NCBI RefSeq assembly: GCF_008329605.1
Contig: NZ_NPKO01000013.1
Span: 124,001-188,000, forward strand
Direction: 5' to 3'
Source: Mycolicibacterium sp. P9-64
GTDB lineage: Bacteria; Actinomycetota; Actinomycetes; Mycobacteriales; Mycobacteriaceae
DNA length: 64,000 nt
Shown piece after piece: positions 1 through 9,216 of the stretch (its first letter is position 1; each line of letters starts with the position of its first letter). The translations under genes and the position numbers were made by a program. The notes below the pieces were generated by a model, which ran no database searches, was not told the origin of the DNA, and was given only the letters and a program-made list of their open reading frames with translations.

Positions 1-710
1 GCCGCCTCGCGGGCTTCCAGGAACAGTGGCGCCTCATCGACGCGGGTCCGGATGTAGTAACCGACGATCACGATCACGGCCGACAACCAGAATGCGATGC
101 GCCAGCCGTAGGCGAGGAAGGCGTCCTCGGTCATGGCGAATGCCAGGCCGGTGAGGACAAGTGTCGCAACAAAATTGCCGAGGGGAAGGGCGGCCTGCGG
201 CCAGCTGGTCCAGAAGGCGCGGCTCTTGTTCGGGCTGTGTTCGGCGACCAGAAGCACTGCGCCGCCCCATTCGCCGCCGACACCGACACCCTGGATGAAG
301 CGCATCAGGACCAGTAGCAGGGGAGCGGCCATCCCGATGCTGGCGTAACCGGGGATGCAGCCGATCGCGACCGTCGAGGCGCCGACCAGGAGCAGGCTCA
401 CCTGGAGCAGCTTCTTGCGTCCCACGCGGTCACCGAAGTAGCCGAAGGCGAGGCCGCCGAGTGGGCGGGCAAGGAATCCGACGGCGTAGATGAGCAGTGC
501 GTTGACGACCCCGTCGAGTGCGTTGTCGGTCTTCGGGAAGAACAGCGTGCCGAAGACCAGGGCCGAGGCCGCCGAGTACAGCAGGAACTCGTACCACTCG
601 ATGACGGTGCCGGCCATGGACGCCGCGACCACTCTCCGCAGCTTGCTCGTGGGCGGGTCGGTGGTGTGCGGACTGGCGGCGCGAGATTGCTGAGGCGATG
701 AGTCGACCAC
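1..710 (-). CDS. MFS metabolite:H+ symporter (MHS family), 3' truncated by window edge
   Basis: About 236 residues are visible; the C-terminal half lies beyond position 1. The protein has alternating hydrophobic helices and the MFS loop 2-3 signature GYFGDRVGRKK, followed by GVGVGGEWGGAVLL, which is typical of the metabolite:H+ symporter subfamily (shikimate, proline/betaine, citrate and dicarboxylate carriers). It should sit in the cytoplasmic membrane and import an organic acid or zwitterion. The start is GTG at 710, chosen because AGGAG lies 5 nt upstream. It is divergent from the CoA-transferase/hydratase pair at 922-2873, so it probably imports that pathway's substrate. The substrate itself cannot be read from sequence. 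Confidence 0.85.
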   Translation of the reverse strand, partial: MVDSSPQQSRAASPHTTDPPTSKLRRVVAASMAGTVIEWYEFLLYSAASALVFGTLFFPKTDNALDGVVNALLIYAVGFLARPLGGLAFGYFGDRVGRKKLLQVSLLLVGASTVAIGCIPGYASIGMAAPLLLVLMRFIQGVGVGGEWGGAVLLVAEHSPNKSRAFWTSWPQAALPLGNFVATLVLTGLAFAMTEDAFLAYGWRIAFWLSAVIVIVGYYIRTRVDEAPLFLEAREA

Positions 711-921
711 GGTGGCTCCTTGTCGGTGCGCATCGGTTTGTGGGTGTGGCCGCGGCCTGTGTCCCAGATCACGGCTGCCACAGTGAAGCACAGAGAAAGC
801 GCTGTGAACAACCGATTGCGCGAAAATAGTGCAAAATGTGGACAACCGATTGTTCGGGTTGGTTGAATGGGCGCGTGGCGACGTGCGTCAGCCCACTGAG
901 GAGTCGATCAAAGGAGGACCG
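711..921. promoter_or_regulatory. Divergent promoter region with repeated LacI-type operator candidates
   Basis: This 211-bp gap separates the symporter and the CoA-transferase operon. It carries an 11-bp direct repeat ACAACCGATTG at 808-818 and 842-852, 34 bp apart. Each copy holds CAACCGATTG, a near-palindrome centred on CpG, the usual shape of LacI-family operators. The only LacI-family gene nearby is at 2886-3914. Regulation by it is inferred. Confidence 0.45.
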
Positions 922-2094
922 ATGGCCATGCTCGACGGGATTCGCGTCGTTAGCTTCACGCATTTCCTGCAAGGCCCATCTGCCACGCAGTTGCTCGCGG
1001 ATCTGGGTGCGCAGGTGGTGAAGGTCGAGCCACCGACGGGTGCGTTCGAGAGGTCGTGGTCGGGCCCCGATGCCTACCTCAACGGGGAGAGCATCTTCTT
1101 CCTGTTGGGCAACCGGAACGTCAGCAGCCTGGTGGTCGATCTCAAGGACCCCGAGTGGGTTGACGTCGTACTGCGACTGCTCGACGACGCGGACGTACTG
1201 ATCGAGAGTTTCCGCCCCGGTGTGATGGAGCGGCTCGGCCTGGGCTGGGAACGCCTGCGCCACCGCAACTCCCGACTGGTGTACTGCTCGCTGTCGGGCT
1301 ACGGCGGCGACGGCCCCTACAAGGACCGGCCGGGGCAAGACGTGCTGCTGCAGTCACTGTCGGGAATCGCCGCCGCGACGGGTGCCGCCGATGGCCCGCC
1401 GACCCCGGTCGGCGCTTCGATCGTCGACCAGCACGGCGCGGTCTTGGGGGCGTTCGGGATCCTGGCGGCACTGCATGGCCGGGAACGCACCGGACGGGGC
1501 GCGCGGGTGGAGAGCAATCTGCTCAGCGCCGCGCTCGATCTCCAGATCGAACCGCTGTCCTACTTCCTGAACGGTTACACCGGCCGCCGCAGCAACAGCG
1601 GCGTGTCCTCGCCGTATTACAAAGCGCCGTACGGCGTTTTCGCCACCGCCGACGGCCACCTCACGCTGTCACTCAATGCGTTGGCTGTGCTCGCTGCCGT
1701 CTTCGAGGACGACTGGTTCCTCGGTGTCGGGGAAGACTCGTCCTACGAACGGCGCGAGGACGTCAACGAGCGGGTGGCCAAGCACATGGGGCAACGAACC
1801 ACTGACGAATGGAGTGCGGTGTTCGTCGAAGCCAGGGTCTGGTTTGCGCCGGTGAACACCTACGCCGACATCGTCGAGGACCCTCAGGTGCAGCACAACG
1901 GGTCGGTGATCGAGATCAACCATCCGACGGCGGGTGCCGTAAGGCTCCTCGGGCATCCGGTGCTCTACGACGGACAGCGCCCGGGGGTGCGCAACCTACC
2001 GCCCGACCTGGGCAGCTCCAACCGGACTGTTCTGACTGAATTGGGCTACGAGACAGAAGACATCGATCGACTTCAAGCAAAGGTGGGTAACTGA
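922..2094 (+). CDS. Class III CoA-transferase (CaiB/BaiF family)
   Basis: This 390-residue protein is predicted to move CoA between acyl-CoA donors and a carboxylic acid in the cytosol. The N-terminal segment FTHFLQGPSATQLLADLGA and the catalytic aspartate D169 in GASIVDQHG fit the formyl-CoA transferase/CaiB fold, and the length is normal. ATG 922 is preferred over upstream in-frame starts (the longest reading frame opens at 829) because AAAGGAGG sits just before it. The stop overlaps the next ATG (TGATG at 2092-2096), so it is translationally coupled to the enoyl-CoA hydratase. Together they would activate and then hydrate or cleave an imported acid. The substrate is unknown. Confidence 0.85.
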   Translation: MAMLDGIRVVSFTHFLQGPSATQLLADLGAQVVKVEPPTGAFERSWSGPDAYLNGESIFFLLGNRNVSSLVVDLKDPEWVDVVLRLLDDADVLIESFRPGVMERLGLGWERLRHRNSRLVYCSLSGYGGDGPYKDRPGQDVLLQSLSGIAAATGAADGPPTPVGASIVDQHGAVLGAFGILAALHGRERTGRGARVESNLLSAALDLQIEPLSYFLNGYTGRRSNSGVSSPYYKAPYGVFATADGHLTLSLNALAVLAAVFEDDWFLGVGEDSSYERREDVNERVAKHMGQRTTDEWSAVFVEARVWFAPVNTYADIVEDPQVQHNGSVIEINHPTAGAVRLLGHPVLYDGQRPGVRNLPPDLGSSNRTVLTELGYETEDIDRLQAKVGN

Positions 2095-2873
2095 TGACCG
2101 AGACACTGACGAACGGAAAGTCGGTGGGCGTCGACTCGGAGGCCGCCGAGGGCGTGCTGCACGTGGTGTTGAACCGTCCGAGAAAGCGCAACGCCTTCGA
2201 CCTCGACATGGTCCGATCGCTAACCAGGTCGATCGACGCGCGCCCGGCCGACACCCGGGTGATCGTGCTCAGCGGTGGATCCTTCTTCTGTGCAGGAGCG
2301 GACATCTCGGTGTACGGGCGCGGCGATCTGGGCGAGATCGGCGAACTCACCCGCGCGGCGGGTGTCCTTGTCGAAACCATCGCCACAGTTCCCGTCCCCG
2401 TCATCGCGGCGGTCGAAGGGATGGCCCTCGGCGGTGGATTCGAGGTCGCGCTGGCCGCCGACCTCGTGGTGGCGGGTGAGACGGCCGAACTCGGGCTTCC
2501 CGAGGTGTCCCTTGGACTGATCCCGGGCTGGGGCGGCACGCAACGCCTGACCGCGCAAGTGGGTGCTCGAAAAGCCAAGCAGATCATCATGTTCGGGCAG
2601 CGACTGCCAGCTGCCGAGGCCCACGACCTTGGACTGGTGAACGAGGTGGTCCCGGCGGGCACCAGCCGGGACCGCGCCAATGAGTTGGCTGCGGTTCTGG
2701 CCGGCTCGTCGGCCTCGGCGCTGGCTGCCACCAAGGACTTGGTGTCGGGCGCCGAGCGCGCGCTGGCCTACGGTGACGAACGTGCCACGCTGATGGAGCT
2801 GTTCACCTCCGCCGACGGGGTCGAAGGGGTGGCGGCCTTCGTGGAGAAGCGCCCGGCCGACTTCAGGCGCTGA
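2094..2873 (+). CDS. Enoyl-CoA hydratase/isomerase family (crotonase)
   Basis: This 259-residue crotonase has the oxyanion-hole segment GGSFFCAGADIS and the second loop GMALGGGFEVALAADLV, followed by LGLPEVSLGLIPGWGG carrying the family glutamates. It should act on the acyl-CoA made by the co-transcribed CoA-transferase, hydrating or cleaving the C2-C3 position. The start overlaps the upstream stop by one base, which fixes it. The C terminus is a typical helical crotonase tail. The reaction subtype (hydratase, isomerase, retro-Claisen or decarboxylase) is not decided by the motifs. It is convergent with the LacI gene at 2886. Confidence 0.88.
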   Translation: MTETLTNGKSVGVDSEAAEGVLHVVLNRPRKRNAFDLDMVRSLTRSIDARPADTRVIVLSGGSFFCAGADISVYGRGDLGEIGELTRAAGVLVETIATVPVPVIAAVEGMALGGGFEVALAADLVVAGETAELGLPEVSLGLIPGWGGTQRLTAQVGARKAKQIIMFGQRLPAAEAHDLGLVNEVVPAGTSRDRANELAAVLAGSSASALAATKDLVSGAERALAYGDERATLMELFTSADGVEGVAAFVEKRPADFRR

Positions 2874-2885
2874 GAGCGCACCGGG

Positions 2886-3914
2886 TCACGAACTCGGCTC
2901 GGCCGTCGTCTCCTTCGCCACCAGTTCAGGTGCGGGATCCTCGACCACCACATCTGTGAGCTCGGCTCCGCCCAGGTGGTCTAGCAGCATCGTGGCGGCC
3001 ATTTCGCCGAGCCGGTGCAGCGGCAGTTTGACCGTAGTAATGGCCGGATACACCGTGTTGGAGACCCACGTCGTGTTGATCCCGACGATCGACAGCTCCT
3101 CTGGCACCCGCAGGCCGAGCCGCAGCGCGGTGAACAGGGCGCCCACGGCAGCGTTGACGCTGGCGACCACAACTGCAGTGGGGCCGTCAGGTTTTCCCAG
3201 CCCGCCATCGTGATAGAGCGTGGTGAGCGCCTGTGCGCCGGCATCGGACTCCCATCCGGCATCGATCACCCAGGTCGGGTGCGCTGCGAGGCCGGCCTCG
3301 TTCAGCGCGCGCAGGTAGCCGCTCTTGCGCCGGCCCGCTGTGTCGTGCGCGTGGGTGCCGGAAATGAACGCGATCCGCTGGTGACCCAACCCGATCAGGT
3401 GTCGGGTGGCCAGGCCCGCTCCGCGCTCATCCTCGAGGATCACCGATCCCACTCTGCCCGGAATCCGGGAGTTGACGGTGATCGCAGGCACGTCGGAGCC
3501 CAGCACCGCGGCCAGCATGGTGTCGTCGAAATCCTCCCGGCGCTGAATCAGCAGCCCGTCGACCCGGCCTTCCCGCACCAAGCGGGACAGCTGTTGGGCG
3601 CCTTCCGGCGGCGGGTCCACCTGCCCTAGCAGCACGTCGGTGCCGTGACGGGCGGTCGCCTGCTGCACGCCCGCCAACATATCGGCGAACACCGCGTTGT
3701 TGACGTCAGGAACGATCAGACCGATTGCGCCGGAGCGAGACTGGCGGAGGGCACGGGCGCGGGCATTCGGGACGTAGTCGAGCTCGGCGGCGGCCGCTAG
3801 GATCCGGACACGGGTGGCTTCGCTCATACGCGCCCTGGCGTCGCCCGTCAGGGCGCGGGAGGCGACTGACTTCGAGACCCCCGCCGCGCGCGCCACGTCA
3901 TCGAGGCTGCCCAT
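2886..3914 (-). CDS. LacI-family transcriptional regulator
   Basis: This 342-residue protein has an N-terminal LacI helix-turn-helix (SLDDVARAAGVSKSVASRAL) and the hinge helix ARALRQ with the leucine that enters the minor groove, then a periplasmic-binding-protein-like sensor domain (AIGLIVPDVNN through WVSNTVYPAITTVKLP). ATG 3914 was chosen because the HTH begins right after it; ATG 3923 is an alternative and neither has a clear Shine-Dalgarno. The gene is convergent with the hydratase at 2094 and downstream of the aldehyde dehydrogenase at 4063. The CpG-centred repeats at 808-852 make it the likely repressor of the symporter/CoA-transferase divergon. Confidence 0.9.
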   Translation of the reverse strand: MGSLDDVARAAGVSKSVASRALTGDARARMSEATRVRILAAAAELDYVPNARARALRQSRSGAIGLIVPDVNNAVFADMLAGVQQATARHGTDVLLGQVDPPPEGAQQLSRLVREGRVDGLLIQRREDFDDTMLAAVLGSDVPAITVNSRIPGRVGSVILEDERGAGLATRHLIGLGHQRIAFISGTHAHDTAGRRKSGYLRALNEAGLAAHPTWVIDAGWESDAGAQALTTLYHDGGLGKPDGPTAVVVASVNAAVGALFTALRLGLRVPEELSIVGINTTWVSNTVYPAITTVKLPLHRLGEMAATMLLDHLGGAELTDVVVEDPAPELVAKETTAEPSS

Positions 3915-4062
3915 GAAACACATGGTAATTGGCCGACCGCTGGCCGGTGGTGGCTGGTGTCGCATAGTTGGGGCATGTCGTTGATGCAGGCCTGCGCAGA
4001 AGCCCCATGGGGTCATCGCTCGTGCGAGGTCATTGTTCATCGCGACCCGTGAGCCGGTGGTC
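3915..4062. other. Short intergenic region
   Basis: 148 bp between the LacI start and the aldehyde dehydrogenase stop. It presumably holds the LacI promoter. I see no strong inverted repeat and no copy of the CAACCGATTG motif. Confidence 0.4.
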
Positions 4063-5544
4063 CTATCTGCGAACCGGCATGCAGATCAGTTTGTAGTCGA
4101 GGAATTCATCGATCCCGACGCGGCCGCCCTCCCGTCCGAGGCCCGACTCCTTGATCCCGCCGAACGGCGTCGCCGGGTCCGACACGATGCCGGAGTTCAG
4201 CCCGACCATCCCGACCTGGAGGTCTTCGCTGGCGTTGAAGGCGCGGTCGAGATCCTTGGTGAACACGTATCCGACCAGACCCCATGGGGTGTCGTTCGCC
4301 AGCGCCACGACGTCGTCGGCGTCGCCGAAGGTCTGGATCGCCGCGACCGGGCCGAAGATCTCGGTGCTGCACATGTCGCTGGCCGCATCGACGCCGGTGA
4401 GCACCGTGGGTGGGTAGAAGTAACCTGGGCCGCTGGGGGTTTCGCCACCGACGACCGCGGTCGCGCCGCGGTCCACCGCGTCGCGCACCAAGGCGGCCAC
4501 CTTGTCCCGGCTCGCCGCGTCGATCAACGGCCCGACCTGAGCGCCGTCGGCCCAGCCCGGCGCTACCCGCATCGCCCCCATGCGCTGGGCGAGCCGCTCC
4601 GCGAAGTCCGCGGCGATCCGCTCGTGCACGTAGAACCGGTTGGCACCCGTGCAGGCCTCACCCATGTTGCGCATCTTGGCCTGCATCGCCGAGTCGACCG
4701 CCACCTCCAGGTCGGCGTCGTCGAAGACGATGAACGGCGCGTTGCCGCCCAGCTCCATCGATGTGCGTACGACGGCCGAACCGCATTGCGCCAGAAGGAT
4801 CTTCCCCACGGCTGTGGACCCCGTGAACGACAGCTTGCGGACGTCGCCGCTTCGCAACAGCGGCTCCGTGAGCTCACCGGCACGCGAGGTGGTGACGACG
4901 TTCACGACACCGGGCGGCAGTCCCGCTTCTGTGAGGATCTCGGCCAGCGCAAGGGACGAGAGTGGGGTCTGCGGTGCGGGTTTGAGGATCGCGGTGCAGC
5001 CCGCCGCCAGCGCGGGTCCGAGCTTGCGGGCGCCCATCGCGAGCGGGAAGTTCCACGGCGTGATGAGTAGGCACGGCCCGACGGGCGAGGCGACTACCAA
5101 CGCTCGCTTGCTGCCGTCGGGCACCGTCGTGTAGCCGCCGTCGATGCGGACCGCCTCCTCCGAGAACCAGCGGAAGAACTCGGCGGCATAGCGCACCTCA
5201 CCGCGGGCCTCGTCCAACGACTTGCCCATCTCGAGCGTCATGAGCAACGCCAGGTCGTCCTGACGGGCCAGCAGCAGTTCGAAGGCCGTGCGCAGGATCT
5301 CACCGCGTCGCCGCGGACCCGTGCGCGCCCACTCCCGTTGCGCACGGAGGGCGGCATCGAGGGCACGCGCCCCATCGGCCGGGGTGGCGTCGGCCACCCG
5401 GGTCAGGACCTCACCCGTAGCCGGGTTCTCCACCGGCATGGTGGCCGCGTCGGCGCTCTCCACCCACCGGCCGTCGATCAGCAGGCGGCGGGGGAACGCC
5501 TCGGCGAACTGGGTGAATTGATCGGGTGCGACGACGGTGGTCAT
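4063..5544 (-). CDS. NAD(P)-dependent semialdehyde dehydrogenase (succinate-semialdehyde type)
   Basis: This 493-residue aldehyde dehydrogenase has the expected active site: TPWNFPL with N165, K188 in ILKPAPQTP, general base E264 in MELGGNAP and nucleophile C298 in MGEACTGANRF. The sequence style is GabD/succinate-semialdehyde dehydrogenase, oxidising a 4- or 5-carbon semialdehyde to the acid in the cytosol. Its ATG overlaps the stop of the upstream flavoprotein (ATGA at 5541-5544), so the two are co-translated. A semialdehyde dehydrogenase coupled to a D-2-hydroxyacid dehydrogenase suggests the end of an amine or lysine-type route feeding 2-oxoglutarate or succinate. Substrate specificity is inferred. 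Confidence 0.88.
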   Translation of the reverse strand: MTTVVAPDQFTQFAEAFPRRLLIDGRWVESADAATMPVENPATGEVLTRVADATPADGARALDAALRAQREWARTGPRRRGEILRTAFELLLARQDDLALLMTLEMGKSLDEARGEVRYAAEFFRWFSEEAVRIDGGYTTVPDGSKRALVVASPVGPCLLITPWNFPLAMGARKLGPALAAGCTAILKPAPQTPLSSLALAEILTEAGLPPGVVNVVTTSRAGELTEPLLRSGDVRKLSFTGSTAVGKILLAQCGSAVVRTSMELGGNAPFIVFDDADLEVAVDSAMQAKMRNMGEACTGANRFYVHERIAADFAERLAQRMGAMRVAPGWADGAQVGPLIDAASRDKVAALVRDAVDRGATAVVGGETPSGPGYFYPPTVLTGVDAASDMCSTEIFGPVAAIQTFGDADDVVALANDTPWGLVGYVFTKDLDRAFNASEDLQVGMVGLNSGIVSDPATPFGGIKESGLGREGGRVGIDEFLDYKLICMPVRR

Positions 5545-8447
5545 CCGTGGATTCCTTTGCGGCCGTTGGTGTGGGACGTGTGAAGCGCAGTGGCCAGTAG
5601 CTGGGCGAGGTGCACGGGCTCGGGGTTGTCGTCGTGGTTGAGATGGTTGATCTGAGTCTGGCAGCTGAACCCGTCGGCGAGGATCGCGGTCCGCGCCGCG
5701 TCATTGGCCAGGGCGGGCACCAGGGCCAGCTCCGCAACGTCGATGGAGACGTCGTAGTGCTCACGCTCGAAGCCGAAGTTGCCTGCCAGGCCGCAGCAGC
5801 CCGCCGCGTTGTGAACGGACGTGACGCCGAGGCGTGCCAGCACGCGCTGCTGCAGGGTGGGGGAGAAGGACGCGTACTCGTGGCAGTGCTGCTGCAGCAC
5901 CACCTCGTCGGGCATCGGCGGGGGCCGCCATCCGGCGTCCAGCCGTTCGCCGAGCAATTCGGCGAACGGGGTGACACGGTCGGCCACCCGGCGTGCGGCG
6001 GGCGTCGGCAGCAATCTGGGGAGATCCTCGCGAAGGGCTGCAGCGCAACTAGGTTCGAGTACGACGACGGGTCCGCTGCCGGTGGAGTCCAGCATCCGCG
6101 CGGTACGGCTCAGTACGCGCCTCGCCATCCCGAGCTGCCCGGTGGTGATCCACGTCAGCCCGCAGCAGGCGCCCGCCACGGCGTCGAGTCCCACGCCGGC
6201 GTCGGCGAGTACCTCCGCTGCGGCCCCGGCCAACTCGGGTCGGAACGCGCGGGTGAAGGTGTCGACGAAGAGCACCGCATCGTGCTCACCCCGCGCCGCG
6301 AGGTGTGGCCGCGCAGCGCCGACGGCAGCACCGGCCTTCGCGAACTTCGGCACCGCCCGTCGTGCCGTGACGCCGCCCGCGGCGGCCATCGCCCGGTGCA
6401 GCGGCGGGTTCCCGGTGATGGAGTTGACCACTCTCGGGATCGCACCAGCCAGCCGCGCAAGCGCGGGCAGCCAGCCCAGCGAGTAGTGACTCAGCGGCCG
6501 GACCCGGTGGCGGTAGTGCTGGTGCAGGAACTCGGACTTGTACGTCGCCATGTCGACGCCGACGGGGCAGTCCGACGAGCAGGCCTTGCACGACAGACAC
6601 AGGTCGAGGGCATCGCGGGCCTCGGTGGAGCGCCACGCATCGGCGACCAACTCGCCACGCACCATCTCCTGAAGGACCCTCGCCCTGCCGCGGGTGGAGT
6701 GGTTCTCGTCGTGGGTGGCCCGGTAACTGGGGCACATGACGCCTCCGACGTCGCTGCGGCACTTGGCGATTCCCACACATCGGCCGACCGCCCCCGAGAA
6801 GCCGTTACGGTCGTGCGGGTAGGCGAACCCGGCCGGCGTGGACAGCACCACGGTGAGTGGCAGCGGACCGAGGTCAGCGGTCACGGCGGGCGGGTCGACG
6901 ATGATGCCGGGGTTGAGCAGGCCGTCCGGATCGAACGACTTCTTCACCGCGCTGAACAGAGCCAACATCTGCGGGCCGTACATGATCGAGAGAAGCTCGC
7001 TGCGGGCGCGGCCGTCACCGTGCTCACCCGACAGCGTGCCGCCGTGGCGGGTGACGAGCTCCGCGGCGGCGCGCACGAAGGTGTTCATCTGGGCGATGCC
7101 CGGCTCGGTGTTGAGGTCGAAGTCGATCCGCACGTGGATGCAGCCTGCCCCGAAGTGCCCGTACATCACGCCCTTCCGGCCGTGGTCGCTCAATAGCTGA
7201 CGGAAGTCGCGGAGATAGGCAGGCAGGTCGGCGGGATCGACCGCCGAGTCCTCCCAGCCCGTCCAGGTCTGACCGCCGTCGGCGCTGCGAGCCGACAGTC
7301 CTGCCCCGTCCTCGCGGACGCGCCACAGCGAGGCGCGGTCGGCCCTGTCGGGTACCACCCTGGCGCCGCTGAGGTGGCCGCGGGCGCGCAGTCGCTGCAC
7401 CAGCTCATCGGCACGGGCGGCCACCTCGGTGTCGTCGTCGCCGTCGAGGTCGACGAACAGCCACGCGCCACCGTCGGGCAAGCCCGCGACGGCGTCCGCG
7501 CCCCGTCGGTCGCGCATCGCGGCGACGATGCTGGCGTCCATGCCCTCCACCGCCGCGGGCCGGAATTCCAGGATGGTGGGGACGTCGTCGGCGGCGGCGA
7601 CCACGTCGGGGTAACCGATCGCGACGAGCAGTGCGGACGGCGGGGTGGGGACCAACTCGACCGTGGCGGCGACGATCACCGCGCAGGTGCCTTCGGTGCC
7701 GACCAGCATCTTGGCCACGTGAAACCCGTTCTCGGGCAACAGATGGTGCAGCTGATAGCCCGACACCTGCCGACTGATGCGGCCCAACTGCGTGCGGATG
7801 GGGGCGAGGTTGTCGCCGACGAGGCTTCGTAATTCGTCGTTGAGGTTCGCCACCCGCGCCACGTCACCGATGTCGACGGCGTGCAGGCCGTCGCGTCCGG
7901 CGATGACGCGCGTGCCGTCGACAAGGACGAGCTCCAACTCCACCACGTGACCGCCGGTGCGGCCGTGACGCACCGAGTGGTTGCCGCAGGCGTCGTTGCC
8001 GATCATCCCGCCGAGCGTGGCGCGGCTGTGCGACGACGGATCGGGTCCGAACTCCATGCCGAGCGGGCGCACCGCACGCTGAAGGTCATCGAGGACCAGG
8101 CCCGGTTGCACGACCGCGCGGCGGTTCTCCCGGTCGACGTGCAGCACGGCGTTCATGTGACGGGAGAAGTCGACCACGATCCCGCGTCCGATCGCGTTGC
8201 CCGCCATGGACGTTCCACCGCCGCGCGGAATCACGGGTATCCGATGCTCGCGACACACTGCGAGGAGGGCGATCACGTCGTCTATCGATCTCGGGTATGC
8301 GACCGCCAGTGGTGCGACACGATAATGGGAAGCGTCGTACGCGAATTGGGACCGCGCGGCGATGCCGTCGTCGATGGGGACGCCAACCCGTTCCAGCGTC
8401 GTGATGACGGCAGCCGGCAGTGCCGGCTGCGCGCTGCGTCGTGTCAT
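5541..8447 (-). CDS. FAD-linked D-2-hydroxyacid dehydrogenase fused to Fe-S/CCG domains (YdiJ/Dld-like)
   Basis: This 968-residue fusion begins with an FAD-binding (PCMH) domain (VIPRGGGTSMAGNAI, then GPDPSSHSRATLGGMIGNDACG), continues with the FAD-linked oxidase C domain (GHFGAGCIHVRIDF, GEHGDGRAR), then a cysteine-rich 4Fe-4S region (CLSCKACSSDCPVGVDM) and two CCG-type cysteine motifs (GACCGLTW, GCCGLAGNFG). That order is found in YdiJ-type D-2-hydroxyglutarate dehydrogenases and Fe-S D-lactate dehydrogenases, which oxidise D-2-hydroxyacids and pass electrons to the respiratory chain. It is first in a two-gene operon with the aldehyde dehydrogenase (4-bp overlap) and divergent from a GntR regulator. 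D-2-hydroxyglutarate is the favoured substrate; D-lactate or glycolate remain possible. Confidence 0.85.
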   Translation of the reverse strand: MTRRSAQPALPAAVITTLERVGVPIDDGIAARSQFAYDASHYRVAPLAVAYPRSIDDVIALLAVCREHRIPVIPRGGGTSMAGNAIGRGIVVDFSRHMNAVLHVDRENRRAVVQPGLVLDDLQRAVRPLGMEFGPDPSSHSRATLGGMIGNDACGNHSVRHGRTGGHVVELELVLVDGTRVIAGRDGLHAVDIGDVARVANLNDELRSLVGDNLAPIRTQLGRISRQVSGYQLHHLLPENGFHVAKMLVGTEGTCAVIVAATVELVPTPPSALLVAIGYPDVVAAADDVPTILEFRPAAVEGMDASIVAAMRDRRGADAVAGLPDGGAWLFVDLDGDDDTEVAARADELVQRLRARGHLSGARVVPDRADRASLWRVREDGAGLSARSADGGQTWTGWEDSAVDPADLPAYLRDFRQLLSDHGRKGVMYGHFGAGCIHVRIDFDLNTEPGIAQMNTFVRAAAELVTRHGGTLSGEHGDGRARSELLSIMYGPQMLALFSAVKKSFDPDGLLNPGIIVDPPAVTADLGPLPLTVVLSTPAGFAYPHDRNGFSGAVGRCVGIAKCRSDVGGVMCPSYRATHDENHSTRGRARVLQEMVRGELVADAWRSTEARDALDLCLSCKACSSDCPVGVDMATYKSEFLHQHYRHRVRPLSHYSLGWLPALARLAGAIPRVVNSITGNPPLHRAMAAAGGVTARRAVPKFAKAGAAVGAARPHLAARGEHDAVLFVDTFTRAFRPELAGAAAEVLADAGVGLDAVAGACCGLTWITTGQLGMARRVLSRTARMLDSTGSGPVVVLEPSCAAALREDLPRLLPTPAARRVADRVTPFAELLGERLDAGWRPPPMPDEVVLQQHCHEYASFSPTLQQRVLARLGVTSVHNAAGCCGLAGNFGFEREHYDVSIDVAELALVPALANDAARTAILADGFSCQTQINHLNHDDNPEPVHLAQLLATALHTSHTNGRKGIHG

Positions 8448-8470
8448 CGATGGCCCATCCCGGATAGAAG

Positions 8471-8490
8471 ATTGTTCAACAGTAGAACAG
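8471..8490. promoter_or_regulatory. Candidate GntR operator, site 1
   Basis: The sequence ATTGTTCAACAGTAGAACAG lies between the divergent FAD oxidase (start 8447) and GntR (start 8526) genes. It contains the palindrome TGTTCAACA and an inverted repeat TGTTC-N7-GAACA at 8473-8489. A copy identical at 16 of 20 positions occurs at 17452-17471 before the amine operon. No other good intergenic copy was seen in the window. Confidence 0.6.
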
Positions 8491-8525
8491 TATAGCTATT
8501 GAACGCAATCCCTTACTATGGCCCC

Positions 8526-9200
8526 ATGGACCCAGGCGAGAACATCACCTTGCGTCGCACCAGCACGGCCCAGCAAGTGGCCGACGGTCTGAGTGACGCC
8601 ATCATGCGAGGGGAGATGCGACCGGGGGCGCCGATCCGAGAGAGTGCCATCGCCGCATCGTTGGGCATCTCCCGCAACACCGTGCGTGAGGCAGTGCGTG
8701 TGCTCGAGGCCGGCGGGTTGGTCAAGCACACCATGCATCACGGCGCGACGGTCGTTGATCCCTCTCAGGACGATCTCGCCGAGTTGTACCGCGCCCGAAT
8801 GGCTTTGGAACTCTCCGCCGCGAGCACGCCGCGCAGCGTCGACGAGCTCGCTCCGGTGCGCTCGGCGCTGCAGGATCTGATGACGGCCTACGAGACCCGC
8901 GACCCCGCGGCCATCGCCGAGAAGGATCTGGGGTTCCACGCCGCGATCGTCTCGATGCTCGGCAGCAAACGCATCGACGAGTTCTACGACCAGCTCGCCC
9001 GCGAACTGAGGTTCTTCCTCGTCGTGCTGTCCGTGGAGGACCGCGAGTTCGAGTCCCAGGAGGGCGTGATCGAGGAGCACACCTCGATCATGGAGGCGCT
9101 CGAATCCGGCGATCCCGACAGGGCGCGCACCGTGCTCGAGGCCATCCTGACCGAGAGCGGCGATCGGGTGGCGGCGATCTTCGCCAAGCGGTCCTCCTGA
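8526..9200 (+). CDS. GntR-family regulator, FadR subfamily (FCD domain)
   Basis: This is a 224-residue protein with an N-terminal winged helix (AQQVADGLSDAIMRGEMRPG, then ISRNTVREAVRVLEAGGLV) and an all-helical FCD ligand domain with metal-site style residues (RMALELSAAS, GFHAAIV, EHTSIMEALESGD). FadR-type GntR proteins bind acids or amino-acid-derived ligands and usually repress the neighbouring operon. ATG 8526 was chosen; there is no clear ribosome site, so a leaderless transcript is plausible, and an in-frame TTG at 8499 lies too close to the operator. The shared motif at 8471 and 17452 suggests it controls both the divergent FAD oxidase operon and the five-gene amine operon. Confidence 0.88.
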   Translation: MDPGENITLRRTSTAQQVADGLSDAIMRGEMRPGAPIRESAIAASLGISRNTVREAVRVLEAGGLVKHTMHHGATVVDPSQDDLAELYRARMALELSAASTPRSVDELAPVRSALQDLMTAYETRDPAAIAEKDLGFHAAIVSMLGSKRIDEFYDQLARELRFFLVVLSVEDREFESQEGVIEEHTSIMEALESGDPDRARTVLEAILTESGDRVAAIFAKRSS

Positions 9201-9216
9201 GGACGTTGCAGGCCCG

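Noticed and set aside
829..921. Longer N-terminal reading of the CoA-transferase from 829
   Set aside because: The extra 31 residues are not family-like and would cover the repeats at 842-852, while ATG 922 has a strong ribosome site.
9191..9204. GTCCTC-CT-GAGGAC palindrome at the GntR stop as a terminator
   Set aside because: The loop is too small and no U-run follows; it may be chance within the last codons.
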